Shown piece by piece: positions 1 through 10,488 of a stretch of 64,000 nucleotides of DNA. The notes below the pieces were generated by a model, which worked only from the letters and a program-made list of their open reading frames with translations, ran no database searches and was not told where the DNA came from. Origin of the DNA: Chondrus crispus (Eukaryota; Rhodophyta; Florideophyceae; Gigartinales; Gigartinaceae); contig NW_005179092.1 of the NCBI RefSeq assembly GCF_000350225.1, forward strand, positions 46,071-110,070, given 5' to 3'. A program made the position numbers and the translations under genes. How positions within the stretch are numbered: the first letter of the stretch is position 1; every line of letters starts with the position of its first letter.

Positions 1-2302
1 ACGAAACATCATCAATTATCGCAACTTCAGTTGCTCCGTTTGCCGTTTGGAGATTCCTCCTCAAGGAAATACAGTACCCCCTAGAGTCTCTGATGTGGTC
101 CGCTTTTCTTTCCTCCTCTTCATTTCTCAATTTCCCCCAATTTCCTGCGCCTTCTCTTTCTCCCATTCTCGATGTGCGTCTTCCCTTTCCTCCTCTTTCG
201 TGGTTTACCTCCTCTTTTTGTCTCTCCCTTTTTACCTCTTCAAATTCCTCATTTATCTCCTCTTTTCTCGCACATCGGGCACCCTCGAAAACGTCATCAA
301 GACCACCTACCACCGCTGCTTCTCAGCCTATTTACATCCGTGTTGACAGCACCAACGAATTCCATAGCAGGGGTTCTGACTCCTCATGGATCACGAGACC
401 GGTGAACTGTGTCGACCCGTCCCTGGTCTAATGCCCTGTGCGTATATACACAACGTCATTCAACATCTTCTCCCATTGAAGGATTCCGTAGCTCCCCCTC
501 AGTCCGTGCTTCAGTTTTCAGGTAGTAGCCGTACACAAACTCCTTCGGTCCCTCGGTACCTGGATCTTCTTCCTCCACCACTTCAATCCTCGACCTGTTT
601 CAAACACCGACCAAAAACTCCTTGCTTCTTGAAAAAAAGAAAGTTTCAATTTCCACAACCTCGCAGAGGCTAATATCGGGGGAGAACAACCTCCAAAAAA
701 ATATCGAGCACACGTTTGCACTTGCGCGTCGCGGCCCGGGGAGCTCGGTGCGAGTTTGCCCGATCATAATTGTTGCTCCAATGTGATTTTCACAAGCTAC
801 CCCACGTCACTTCGGTACACTTGTCAAGCTTACGGCAAGGATCCCCGTGACAGGCGCACTTGTAGCGACGTACTGCCGTCTCGTAAGTCTCATTAGTCCG
901 TGGCTAAATCATAAATAAATTCCCTACAACGCCCTGCCCTTTCCTGCCTTTGAATGTACAGTCTGGCGTCAAATCGGTGTATACCGAACTCTACAGGCGA
1001 TCGCGTGTAGGAGGAATACATATATGTTTCTTTGCGGCTGCTGTGACGCAGCGAATGCGGGTGTGCCAGTCCACAAGGACTCGTCCCGTCGGATCGGTAT
1101 CGTCATTTCAGCGTGCGTATTTCGGGAGGTGCGCCGCTCCCCTTTGTCCTTGTCATGCTTCCTGATAGAGGATTGGACGTGTTCGAATTGCCTCACCTGG
1201 GCAAAATTTGCTGGTGCGCGGCGTACATGGTGATCCTCTCGGCGGGTCGCGGTTCGCAATCTGCGCGACGACTTCGCGTGTGCTCCGAGTCTTGGTCGCG
1301 GCGTTTTCGTCGTCGACGACATGTTCCGTCCGCACCCCAGAATAACTAGCCCGACCTTCACTCTTTCTTCTGCAACGACAATAACACGGGTCGTGCAGTT
1401 CGCGTACTCGGTGGGAAGAAATGCGGCGGGGGGGGGGGTGGTACTGGCATAAACTTGCACTTGTCGTCAGAATATCCCCTCATCTCGCACGTCCGATCAG
1501 CAATATCTTTTCCTCAATTTTTTTGATAAAAAATCCAAATGATGTCCTGTGTCCCAATTTGGCTGTACAGCGCTCGTCTTTCTTCACGATGTGATGTTGA
1601 GGTGAACTGGGAGGTATCCCGGAGTGGCATTTTCCAAAATCACCTCTGGAGTATCTAGTAGCTCATTTGAGGTCCCGTCCGACGACAACTATTCGTCCTT
1701 CGGACTCTCCCCGCGAATCGTGTCACGTTCCTTCATCCTTGCGAGGTTCGTTCCTCCTGCTCCTGTTCCTTGTGCCAACCATTGGCAGGGCAAGCGACAA
1801 TTCCCATCATGCTCCTAATATCCCCCCCCCACGACACTGTCGCATCTTCGTGTGAGGTCGGGTGGGGCTTGGCTGCGGGGAGACTTAGAATAGTTATGTC
1901 GCCGACTGTGGCAAACGATCACCACTTATCGTGCGTACTGCAGCTGCCGTAATTTTTCCTGCTTTTTGATTATAATTTCACAGCATGGCTGGAATCGATT
2001 TCTCACTTGTGTCGCCTGTTCAGCGGGTTGTTGTCGACACGCTTATATATGTATATATAATTTGATTTCATCATCCCCCACGCGGGCGGACCGTCCGTTC
2101 GAAACGTCACTTCTCGTGCGTGCCGTGATGATGCGTGTGTATTTTCCGAGAGGCTCAATGCCTCATCCAAGGATACAGTCTCGCTTCTCTGCCTTGCTCT
2201 CCTCTCCTTCCAACTCCTTATTTGCGCACCTCGCAGATGCGTTCCTTCCTCAAAGTTCTGACCTTTCTGTTGTCTCTAACCTACTAATTCTATTTACGAT
2301 GG
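1..2302. other. Non-coding flank downstream of the first Gypsy element
   Basis: No protein-like reading frame was recognised. About positions 90-300 form a C/T-rich tract with short low-complexity frames. An AT-rich stretch of alternating TA lies near 2043-2062. This is where the 3' LTR of the minus-strand Gypsy element should lie, but no copy of the LTR at 9169-10211 could be seen by eye in either orientation. Confidence 0.5.
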
Positions 2303-2536
2303 CTATCCCGGTTGTGCGTGCGACGCTTGCGTGGGTAAGGGCAGCCTTTTCCTTCGGAAATATGTGACTACCTCGCTGCGGGGGATCTGCTCAATAGGTT
2401 CCCACGTTGCGTCCTCGATGGTATACCCATACCACCTCACTTTGAGAATTAATTTCTCCTCGTCGTAGCCGTGGTCCACGATCTTGTCGATCACATACTC
2501 CTGACTCTCGGTTCCTTCTTCCTGCGTGTCCAACTG
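2303..2536 (-). pseudogene. Chromodomain at the C-terminus of Gypsy pol
   Basis: This frame continues the integrase frame after a TGA at 2537-2539. It encodes a compact chromodomain: an acidic stretch, then YVIDKIVDHG, a beta-strand core LKVRWYGY and the TWEPIEQI signature that closes the fold. The aromatic residues of the methyl-lysine cage are mostly present (Y in YVIDKI, W and Y in RWYGY, W in TWEP). In chromoviruses the domain tethers the integrase complex to nucleosomes. Only one stop separates it from integrase, so the stop is probably a recent mutation. Confidence 0.85.
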
Positions 2537-3466
2537 TCATTCCCCCTTCCGAAGATCTTTCAACTCATCCTGTTCTCTGGACTTTCCGAACTCGCGTAGG
2601 TCTGGAGGTGTCTCCGCTGTCGGCGTTCGACCAACTAAATTATCCTGGTCCGTCGTAGGCGCACGGGTGTGAGGACGTTCCTCGTCCTCCATTACCTCTC
2701 CTTCTTCGTTTAGCTCCGGCTCTCCCAGGAACTGTAGCGCTTGCCGTAGGCCAGTTATCGGCGCATAGTCCATCGGGCTTGGGGCTAACTCCACCCTGTC
2801 TCGCGATACGCGTTCCTCCTGATCGCCCATGGCGATGACTACCGTATGTTGATCCGATCTTCGGACCTGAAAAGGTCCTGTGGCGACTTGTGCCAGCTTG
2901 TGTTTCAGTTCGCTAGCCGTGCCCTGCTCCTTCCGAAGAAACACGTAGGACCCCGGTGGGATCTCATATTGCGGTTTGCAAAGGCGTACGTCGAAGTTTC
3001 GCTTGTACCGCGCTTGTTCTTTTCGCAGGCTCTTATCAGCGCCTTTCATCAGGCTTTCCAACCACGACTGCCATTTCAGGTAGTACGCTCGATTCGAGCT
3101 AAATCCTTCCAAACTTGACTGTGCTTGTAACGCAATGCTTCTCGGCGCCAGAGCTAACACCAGTTCGAAGGGCGCGATGTTCGTAGTTCGATGAACTTGC
3201 GTGTTGTATGCGAACGTCACAGCGTCGCTAAATAGGTCCCAGTCCTTGGGATGCTCTCCAACGTATTTTCGCAACGCGGAAGTCAGCGTGCGGTTAAACC
3301 TCTCAACTTGGCCGTTGGCTTGCGGGTGGTACGTGGTCGTGAACACATTGCGTATGCCGAGAATTCGGCAGACGTTCTGAAAGAACCGGGCCGTGAACTG
3401 TGTTCCATTGTCGGACAGCAGCTTGACCGGCGGTCCGTACACGAATACCCAATGGTGAACGAAGGC
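2537..3466 (-). pseudogene. Gypsy integrase, catalytic and C-terminal part
   Basis: The frame follows the stop at 3467-3469. It holds the second and third catalytic residues of the DDE integrase core (LLSDNGTQF and ANGQVERFN) and a basic linker. The GPF/Y module follows (ATGPFQVRR, then EERVSRDRVEL), which in Ty3/Gypsy integrases precedes the chromodomain. It then runs into an acidic tail. The first catalytic Asp lies in the preceding segment (FVAIDILGE), so a single nonsense codon splits the enzyme in the middle of its active site. Residues on both sides of the stop are well conserved. Confidence 0.88.
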
Positions 3467-4339
3467 TTATGCGATGTGCGCAGCTGATATCTTATTCAAC
3501 GGTACGGTTCGTACCAGTTTCGAGTATCGATCGCTGATCACGAGAATATACCGATTTCCTCGTTTAGTTGTAATTAACTCGCCGAGGATGTCGATGGCGA
3601 CAAACTCCAGCGGAGCTTTGGGCGTGAACAGCTTCATTTCCTTCGTGTTTCTTCTTAACTTCACCCTCTCCCGCGCACATGCGGCGCAATTCTTCGCGAC
3701 TGAATAGCAGTCTAGGGCCATCGTAGGCCAATAAAAATATCTTCTCAAAGTCTTGTAAAGTTTCCTGCCTCCCGGGTGGCCTGCCAATTTTGCGTAGTAG
3801 CTCAACCCTAGGACGCGGTCCCTTAACGATTGTGGTATCACCACTTGTACAAACTCAGCCGCGGTACGGCATAGAGTTCCTTCGAATTCCTCGGCCTCCA
3901 TGCTGAACGTTCTCACCTTTCCGGCGTCCATTTCTTCCTTGATGCGGTTGCAGAAGGGGTCGACGGCTTGCTCGCGAATGAGCTCCTCCGGAGTGACAGC
4001 TTGGAATTGATCGAGGCGCTCAGGGGCGGTCCCCCCCTCAAGAGCGAGGATGTCGTCTAAGGCGTCAAAACTGTCCTCTTCCTCCACTGTACCCTCGGCC
4101 GGTTCGGCCATAAAGCATGGAATTTCGTCGGCGATTTTGTCGACGGTTTCTCCTGCGGTCCGCAATCTTGATAGGGCATCAGCTTGACTATTCGCCTTGC
4201 CCTTCTTGTACTTGATTTCGAAATCAAATTCCGAGAGGCGGAGCCTCCATCGGATTAATCTCCCGCTGGGGTGGGTTACGTTCATCAACCACCTCAATGA
4301 GGCATGGTCGGCATGCACAATGAAGTGCTCGCCATATAG
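3467..4339 (-). pseudogene. Gypsy RNase H tail and integrase N-terminal domain
   Basis: It begins in frame with the RT/RNase H segment after the TAA at 4340-4342. The sequence starts in the end of RNase H (FIVHADHASLRWLM, then KKGKANSQADALSRL). An acidic linker leads into the zinc-binding integrase N-terminus (LAGHPGGRKLYKTLRRYFYWP, then CAACARER) and the first catalytic Asp of the core. It ends at a TAA (3467-3469) inside the integrase core. In an intact element this is part of one Gag-Pol polyprotein that the element's own protease would cut. Confidence 0.88.
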
Positions 4340-5452
4340 TTATGGTCTTAAAGTCTGTACGGCCCAAATTACCGCTAGACATTCTTTTTCTGATACAGAA
4401 TAGTTTCTCTCGGCTGCGGATAACGTTCTTGAAAAGAACCCGATGGGTTTACGTTGCACATCCGGGTACGTTTGAAATAACGCAGCGCCGATTTGGTAGT
4501 CGCTTGCATCGGTGTCTACCGAGTAGGGTAGATCCTTCTTCGGCAGCGCCAACACCGGTGGCCCCAAGATGGCGTCCTTGAGCTTATGAAAAGCTCTTTC
4601 ACACATTTCGTCGAATCCTTCCAATTGGACCGCTTCTCCCTTCTTCAATAGTTGATTGAGCGGATGCGCGATTTTCGCATAATGTGGGACAAACCTGCGG
4701 TAGACATTACAAAGTCCCAAGAAGCTTCTGAGCTGGGTCTGCGTTTGAGGGTACCTTACTTGTTCCAACGCCGCGATGCGAGCGGCATCAACCTCCAATG
4801 TACCTGGCCGAACGACATGGCCCAGGTACTTGATCTTTTCGACGAAAAATTCGCACTTGCGAAGCTTGAGCTTCACACCTGCCTTCTCCAATACAGAAAG
4901 TATTTGATCCACATGCACGATGTGCTCCTCCCATGACTTGCTAAAAATTATGATGTCATCCAGATACACTAAACAGCAGCCGTTCCGTTTCCAACGGAAC
5001 GGAGAGAGCAGGATATCCATTGCTCTCTGGAACGTCGCTGGCGCGTTGGTTAGCCCGAAGGGCATTCTTGAAAAACGGTAGAGACCTGAGTGGCACGAAA
5101 AAGCTGTCTTGTCGCGGTCCGCTTCCGGAATAGGCATCNNNNNNNNNNNNNNNNNNNNNNNNNNNNNNGGTAAAGGGTACGTGCCCTTTACCGTTACTGC
5201 GTTTAACCGGCGATAGTCTACGCAAAAGCGCATCGATCCGTCCGGCTTCGGCACTAATAAAACGGGCGACGCCCATTCTGACTGCGCCGGTTCGATGACT
5301 CCTGCTTCTAACATCTTCTGTACTTCTGCGTCCTCGACCTCCCGAGCCTTTGGACCGGCTCGGTAGGGAGCTTGTGCAATTGGCCTTGTATCCGGAGCCA
5401 GTTCAATCCGGTGGACCGTGGTGTTGATCTCACCGAGGGTCCCATCCCACAT
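4340..5452 (-). pseudogene. Gypsy reverse transcriptase and RNase H
   Basis: Reverse transcriptase motifs are clear: [39 protein letters not shown], and the catalytic box LVYLDDIIIFS. The connection domain follows (RSFLGLCNVYRRF), then RNase H (SVDTDASDYQIGAAL and SEKECLAVIWA). The 30-N gap replaces the part between KGTYPL and MPIPEADRDK, where the first catalytic Asp should be. Related Gypsy RTs have roughly 25-30 residues there, so the true missing length is probably nearer 80 bases than 30. The frame ends with a TAA at 4340-4342 where most relatives continue through RNase H. Confidence 0.92.
5139..5168. other. Assembly gap (30 N) inside the Gypsy RT
   Basis: Thirty N bases interrupt the RT. 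The right flank (5169-5192) is a hairpin, GGTAAAGGG facing CCCTTTACC across six bases. Confidence 0.99.
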
Positions 5453-5922
5453 GCGGGAATATTTTTTAACATCCGGCGGAATCTTTCGCGCAGCCGGTCC
5501 GGTACGTTGCTCAGGTCCAGTTCCTCCACGTCCGGCGGTGGTGGCTCAATCCTGCGTTGCGGCTTCGTAGATGCCGACGCGGAGAGCCCTCTAGACCGTT
5601 CTTCTGGCTGGTCCTCGCGGTCTTGATCCGACGGTTCGCATCTTGTCTCGCTCGTAGGCGTCTTGGTGGAATTAGGGAAATTTTCCTTCTTCCTTTCTTG
5701 AATTCCAAGAACTTCACCAATAGTGGTTTTGCTCTCGAGCACGGCCCTCGGGTGCGGTAATAATTCTGCCACCACTTGGCCTTTTTGCACCCTGACAGGG
5801 TACGTCCTAAAATTCGCAACGAGTAAACGAAATGGCCTGTCAGGCTCAACCTGAACGACACCATTCGTGCACGTCAACCCGTGCCTTTCGTACAACGACG
5901 AGTACGGCTGAACCCCAACCAA
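5308..5922 (-). pseudogene. Gypsy protease-RT linker region
   Basis: Another frame between protease and RT encodes a region typical of Gypsy polyproteins: SLYERHGLTCTNGV, then FRLLVANFRTYPVRVQKGQ, a hydrophobic module found just before the RT, and then an acidic, proline-rich spacer. Its 3' part overlaps the upstream part of the RT frame, so a frameshift separates the two. The second Gypsy element of this window has the same module at 46687-47187 (RPFSIRVANFATTPQTLV), which supports a real domain rather than a chance frame. Confidence 0.7.
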
Positions 5923-5955
5923 GCCCGCCCTCTTCGAGGTGCATTACACGACGCG

Positions 5956-6846
5956 TTACGTCCCTGGCTCGATAGTCGTGGCTCTTGCCACTTTTACCTT
6001 AGGGGAAATTTGCTCCACCTTTCCATCATTCTCGTACTCTCCTGGGACGAGATTCTTCTTCCCTTTTCTCGTCGAGAACCGCCTAACTATCGGGACCTCC
6101 GAGAAATCCGTCAACTCAACCGTTTTCTTCCTTGGATAAATGGCTTCCTCAAACCGGTCACAGTAGTCCGCGCCTAGAATTAGCGGGACGGATAGTTTTT
6201 CGCATACAATAAACTCGGCTGCGGCCACAAATTTTCCAAGCCTCACAGGCATTCTAATGGTGCCGAGAGTCCGAAGTGGCCTACTGTTCGCGTCGCCAAT
6301 GTCTTGGGTCGGTCCGTAGGACACTAGAGATTCCATTCCAGCTGGGAGTTCCGATTTTCGCACAAAGTTGGGTCCCGCGCCGGTGTCTAAAACAGACAAC
6401 ACCCGGCTCATCAGTCCGACTGTTGGTCCAATGTCCGCGTAAACTTTGTAGTTTTTTCGCGCAAGAACCAAAATCTTCTCGGGACACTCCCTTCGCTTAA
6501 CCCTGTACCAGGGTCTTCGAACTTCTTCCAGCGGATGATCTCGGGCTCGGCTCAAAATTTTCTTGACTTGAGCTGCCCCTTTGGGCGGCTTATCCACCAA
6601 TCCAACAACCTCCCCCCTGGGGCCTGATTTTTCCCTTAGAGACGGGGAACGGGGCCGAGCGCCGGGCACAGTACGTCGACTCTGTGCCTCTCGCGGCTCA
6701 TGCGAGATTCCCCTCTCTAGTTTTCCTGCCGCTGCGGGTTCCTTCTCACGTCCGACGACGCGGGCCCCATCGCGGGCCTTCTGAAGGGTTGGTTCGGCCT
6801 CGGCGTTGAAGCACTCGGCGTGCTCGCCGTCTGCGAATCGAACCAA
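5956..6846 (-). pseudogene. Gypsy retroviral-type aspartic protease
   Basis: After a basic linker comes a pepsin-fold retroprotease monomer with the catalytic triad in VLSVLDTGAGPNFVRKSEL and the conserved strand SVPLILGADYCDRF near the C-terminus. The enzyme acts as a dimer to cleave the Gag-Pol polyprotein inside particles. The frame overlaps the end of the gag/zinc-knuckle frame by about 130 bases, as in elements that shift frame between gag and pol, but decay cannot be excluded. It ends before the RT linker, which is in another frame. Confidence 0.88.
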
Positions 6847-7592
6847 TTCTTGACCTTCAGGTAACTCGTCGATGGTATCCCTAACCTCTCCATCGGCGAC
6901 AACGCCTCATAATTTTCCAAAACTCGGTGCATTTCCCGGAGGGAAAGAATGCACGTTGGCGCGGCGTGCCCCCTTTCGTAACAATGATAGCACACCAGTC
7001 CGTGCGTCTTGACGGGATATTGCGGCCTAGGTCCTCCACGGGCCGGCGGCCTTCCTTGACGTTGCGGCCCTCCTATCCAGCCTGGCCTTCGAAACGTCGT
7101 ACCCTTGTCTTCCATCGGAATGCACGGCGCCGGCGTGTGGCCGCGCCCCCGAAACGTCATCACGGGATCCGTGGGCTCTGAAAACGACTCCGTCGTGTAT
7201 GTGGGCGTCGGTAAAGTTGACGACCCGCTTGCCCTGTAGTCCTCGTGTCCGTAGCCTTCCGATGGCTCAATAAAATTGCCTTCGGCTACGAAGGCTCCTT
7301 CATACTGATTTTCGCTGCCTCCGTGCGCACCGCGTTCATCCGACGGGGAGATTGTCTCGGCTAAGTGAACGGCGCCCTGGCTTTTACGACCGGGATAAGA
7401 AGCCCTCGGCTTCTTACCCGCCCTGATCGTCGACGGCGTCTGAATCGTGACCTTCTTGGTCTTCTTGTCCTTAGCGCGCCTCGCCGAGCCATGCGCCTTC
7501 GCGTAATTAACTAGTCTCAAAAACGAAACGCTTCGATTGTCTTGTCGGTATTGAGATACCATTGGCTTTGATACTCGAATCGAGTCCTTCAA
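6717..7592 (-). pseudogene. Gypsy gag C-terminus with zinc knuckle
   Basis: This frame continues the capsid region (SVSFLRLVNYAKAHGSARRA) into basic nucleocapsid sequence with one CCHC zinc knuckle, CYHCYERGHAAPTC, which binds RNA during packaging. It overlaps the upstream gag frame by about 85 bases and picks up the conserved FIEGLDSSI helix seen at the end of that frame. A one-base frame change near 7570 therefore best explains the two pieces. The nucleocapsid tail is rich in Arg, Pro and Gly. Confidence 0.85.
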
Positions 7593-9003
7593 TAAACATC
7601 GTCATTTGTTCTTCCATCGAATATACGTTTCCACATCGATTGCTTGCGTCCGTCAGACTGATATAAAATTCCATTTCGTCTTCAGACGGTCTTTGCTGAA
7701 CTTCTCGCCAAGCGAGCACGGCTTGACGGATCGCCTCGTCGGTTGCGAAACTCCTCAACAACCACTGTACGGCTTCGGGCCAAACGGATACCTTTCCGTG
7801 GTGGGACCCGGCCGTCTGAGACACCGAAGTGTACTGTCTCAAGGCGATACCGCTTAGAAATTCGGGCAACATGCGGATCGCTTGCCCCTCGTTCATTTCT
7901 TGAGTATCAAACTCTTGAACTAATTTTGCCAAAAAATCCAACACAAGGGCCCCGTCCTCACCTGTGAACGTGTTGTCCTTCTTCACCTTAGGCGGAATAT
8001 CTCTCCTGATTTTTCGTACGGCGGTCCGCCAGGAACTCGACAAATATGTCGGCGGGTTCCGCAAGCGGTACGTTCGGTACGAAAGTAATTTCTTGAAGAG
8101 ATAGTTGGTCGGATTCAGCTCCTCCAACTCCTCCCATCGCGGCCCGCGCCGCGTTGCGACATCTTCGGGCTCCGCGTCATTGTCTCTCCGCGAGGCGGAC
8201 GAAGTGATCCCGCCCCGTCTGGAGGAAATTTTCTTGCCCTGCGAAATTCCTTTTCCTTCCTCTGAACGATGTTCGGAATCGCTGGCATGGTTCGACGAAC
8301 CGTCGTCACCATCTTCGGAAAGACCATTCGACTCGGTCATGGAGTCTTGGTCCTCCAGCTCGTCACCACCGTGACTCTTGCTCCGGCGTCGCAGAATCTT
8401 CTTCGAAGTCTTCGACTTGGAACTCCGCTGCACCGCGGCCTTGTCCTTCTTCGATCGACGGTCGCCTTCTCGACCCGTTGGGAGCGGCTCTTGCCCGGCG
8501 ACCTGTTCAAGGTCCTTGAGACGATGAGCGGCGCGGTTGAACCTGTCGTCGATACTGCTTCTAAATTTACCTAAGGACTCCAAAGCTTGATTCGCGTCGC
8601 GCCTGGCGTCCTTAACTGAACTTTTCAACGAAGCTAGGACCTCCGGCTCCAGACCGTCGGTCGCCTCACCTCGCTCCTTCTCGACGAGATCCACTCGAGC
8701 CGATAGCTCTCCTAAAACGGTGTGGAACTGGGATGCTTGCAACTCCAGTTGCTTCCGGACGAGGGCTAATTCAGCGTCGAGATTTTTCGTCATCTCTTGG
8801 CGAATTTCCTCGGCCATCTTCTCGAACCTGTAGGATAGGTTATCCTTGTCGGCTTCAACCCCCGTCGGGGATTCTCGACCTTCGGGATCCGTGGCCGTAT
8901 TGGCCGGGCTTCGGGTGCGAGGACCCCGCGAGATCCTCGACGCCCTTGACGATCCGCTCCTACTCGCCCCTGGACCGACGTCCCCGGGTGCGCTTGTCGA
9001 CAT
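7507..9003 (-). pseudogene. Gypsy gag, coiled-coil and capsid part
   Basis: The first ATG of the element is at 9003 (protein begins MSTSAPGDVGPG). A disordered Ser/Arg/Pro-rich head is followed by a charged helical stretch of about 110 residues with coiled-coil spacing. A Ser/Lys/Asp-rich linker comes next, and then a retrotransposon capsid domain with TFTGEDGALVLDFLAKLVQEF and a QRPSEDEMEFYISL helix, ending at MTMFIEGLDSS. Gag forms the particle that packages element RNA. About 165 bases of leader separate this start from the LTR edge. Confidence 0.85.
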
Positions 9004-9147
9004 CGCCCGTACGAGAGAACCTACACACAAAAAAAAGTTACAAACAAAAATAAAAAAGAGACTCCGTCACCCAGACCACCTTTGTAGTGCAACTCCAGAC
9101 CGAAGCTGTCGTCGACACAATTCTAGGTCGGGTTTGCTGTAGACAAT

Positions 9148-9168
9148 TCTAGGTCGGGAGACTACTTT
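9148..9168 (-). other. Probable primer-binding region of the first Gypsy element
   Basis: Read on the minus strand, the sequence between the LTR edge and gag contains TCTCCCGACCTAGAA. The second Gypsy element has TGGTCTCCCGACCTAGAA at the matching place (about 50096-50113), beginning with the TGG expected of a tRNA-primed site. In this copy the first bases read TAG instead of TGG. The priming tRNA was not identified. Confidence 0.45.
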
Positions 9169-10211
9169 TGTAGTGCATTGTGCCTGGTGGGCCGCGAACA
9201 CAGTCCGACGGTCAAACAAGAGGAAGAAAACAACAACAGCAACAACCATTGCCGATGGCACGCGCTACGGAGCGTTCGAGACTCCCTTTCCCCTTGTGTG
9301 GGCTTGCGGCCCACGGTAGCTCAACTCCGACGGGGGGGAGGGGGTAAGGAAAGATGCCCGGCCCGGGAGGATAATGGTGGTAGAGACTTGTGAAGACTTG
9401 AGTGCTCGACGAGTGCGGGTTGGGCTTGTCTACGAGGATGTAACCGCTGTTCGCTGGGTTGTAAGGCCAATGCTCCGCGAGCGTCTTCAGCACCTTGGGT
9501 ATAATTCAAGGTCTTCGACGGGGGCTTGTTCAGCACTACCCGACGGGATCGTAACCGTGTAGCAACGCTACTACCGACGTGTTGCCCGATGGCTAAAAAC
9601 ACCCTCACCAGCGCAATCGCAATCGCGGTAGGTGGTACTAACTCTGTCTTATACAGTAAGACCTTCGACGGAGGCGTCGTCGCAACAGCCTTCCGACGGA
9701 ACTTGAAACAGTAGCAACGCTACACAACGTGTTGCCCGATGGCTAAAACACCTACACCGGATCGGTCGCAACCAACTCCAGTGGAACCAACACAATTAAG
9801 GGAAAAATAGAGGTAGAGATAGAAAAGAATAGGGAAATAAAGGAAAAAGAAAAGGGAACCCCCGAGCGCAAAGGATGCCGTAGGCTTAGGTAAAAGGGAG
9901 CGTCTTGGTAGAGACGGACTTCGACCAAGGCGACATTCAACTCTGGCAACTCGGGTTACCTTTACTGACTTGGTGGTCAGAGGGCTAAGGTATATATCGC
10001 CCCGCCGGAGCCACTACAGTAGCTCGCGGCTCTAGATCCTAAATCTAATCTAGTGTCAGCAAAATTAATGCCAACTAATTAACTAAATAAAATAATTAAA
10101 AATTAAAACTGTGCAATTATTCACACGTGTGTCCCCCCACCCGGACTACTTTTCAAATCCAAATATTTTCCTTTCTTTTCACCCCCCTTTTCAGGTGCGT
10201 ATTGCACTACA
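9169..10211 (-). repeat. LTR of the first Gypsy element
   Basis: The block is bounded by inverted 9-mers, TGTAGTGCA at 9169 and TGCACTACA ending at 10211, as expected for LTR ends. It abuts the primer-binding region on its inner side. On the minus strand it holds a TATA-like element near 9991-9997 followed by a long pyrimidine-rich tract, a promoter-like arrangement pointing towards gag. The inner 350 bp are homologous to an inverted block at about 46320-46692. An alternative outer end is GAGCCACTACA near 10020. Confidence 0.55.
9508..9750. repeat. Internal direct duplication in the LTR
   Basis: Two units of about 95-100 bases lie about 154 bases apart. Each has a TTCGACGG-containing start, then GTAGCAACGCTAC (itself palindromic), then ACGTGTTGCCCGATGGCTAA. 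The second unit is diverged and slightly shorter. This is a partial tandem duplication inside the LTR. Confidence 0.75.
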
Positions 10212-10302
10212 GTCGATTATCCGTTGTCATCGCCAGCACTTTGATGGCGAGCCTGTGAACCCGCCAGACCATGCAATGCCCTCTTCAGGGATAAGTGAAT
10301 AG

Positions 10303-10402
10303 AATTTTGGCAGGGACACTAAAATTGTGCACAACAATAGTGTGTGTGACACCATTTGAGGTTTGTGTTTTATTAGTGTCACTACAGAAATAGTGTCCCG
10401 TA
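10303..10402. repeat. Small fold-back sequence between two retroelements
   Basis: GGGACACTA (10313-10321) is the inverse of TAGTGTCCC (10391-10399), with a second, weaker inverted pair inside. The block is about 90 bp, AT-rich and non-coding, and lies between the Gypsy LTR and the LINE. It resembles a miniature inverted-repeat remnant, but no target duplication was recognised. Confidence 0.4.
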
Positions 10403-10488
10403 CAGTAATTTTTGTGCGTTCGCTCTAAAATCCATCACCGAATTAGTATAGGGGAGACTAAATGGGGTAACTGAGTGTAGTTGAATTT

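Larger units (their letters stand above)
2303..10211 (-). mobile_element. Ty3/Gypsy chromodomain retrotransposon, decayed
   Basis: On the minus strand the order is LTR, primer-binding-like site, gag, zinc knuckle, aspartic protease, reverse transcriptase, RNase H, integrase and chromodomain. This is the Ty3/Gypsy order, and the terminal chromodomain places it among chromovirus-type elements, whose chromodomain directs integration to modified chromatin. The pol region is almost continuous. It carries in-frame stops at 4340-4342, 3467-3469 and 2537-2539, plus frame changes between gag segments and between protease and RT. A run of 30 N (5139-5168) sits in the RT. No matching 3' LTR was found, so the copy is probably truncated and not autonomous. 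Confidence 0.9.

Noticed and set aside
47-431. Overlapping plus-strand frames near the left edge
   Set aside because: C/T-rich low-complexity sequence; three overlapping frames are equally open.
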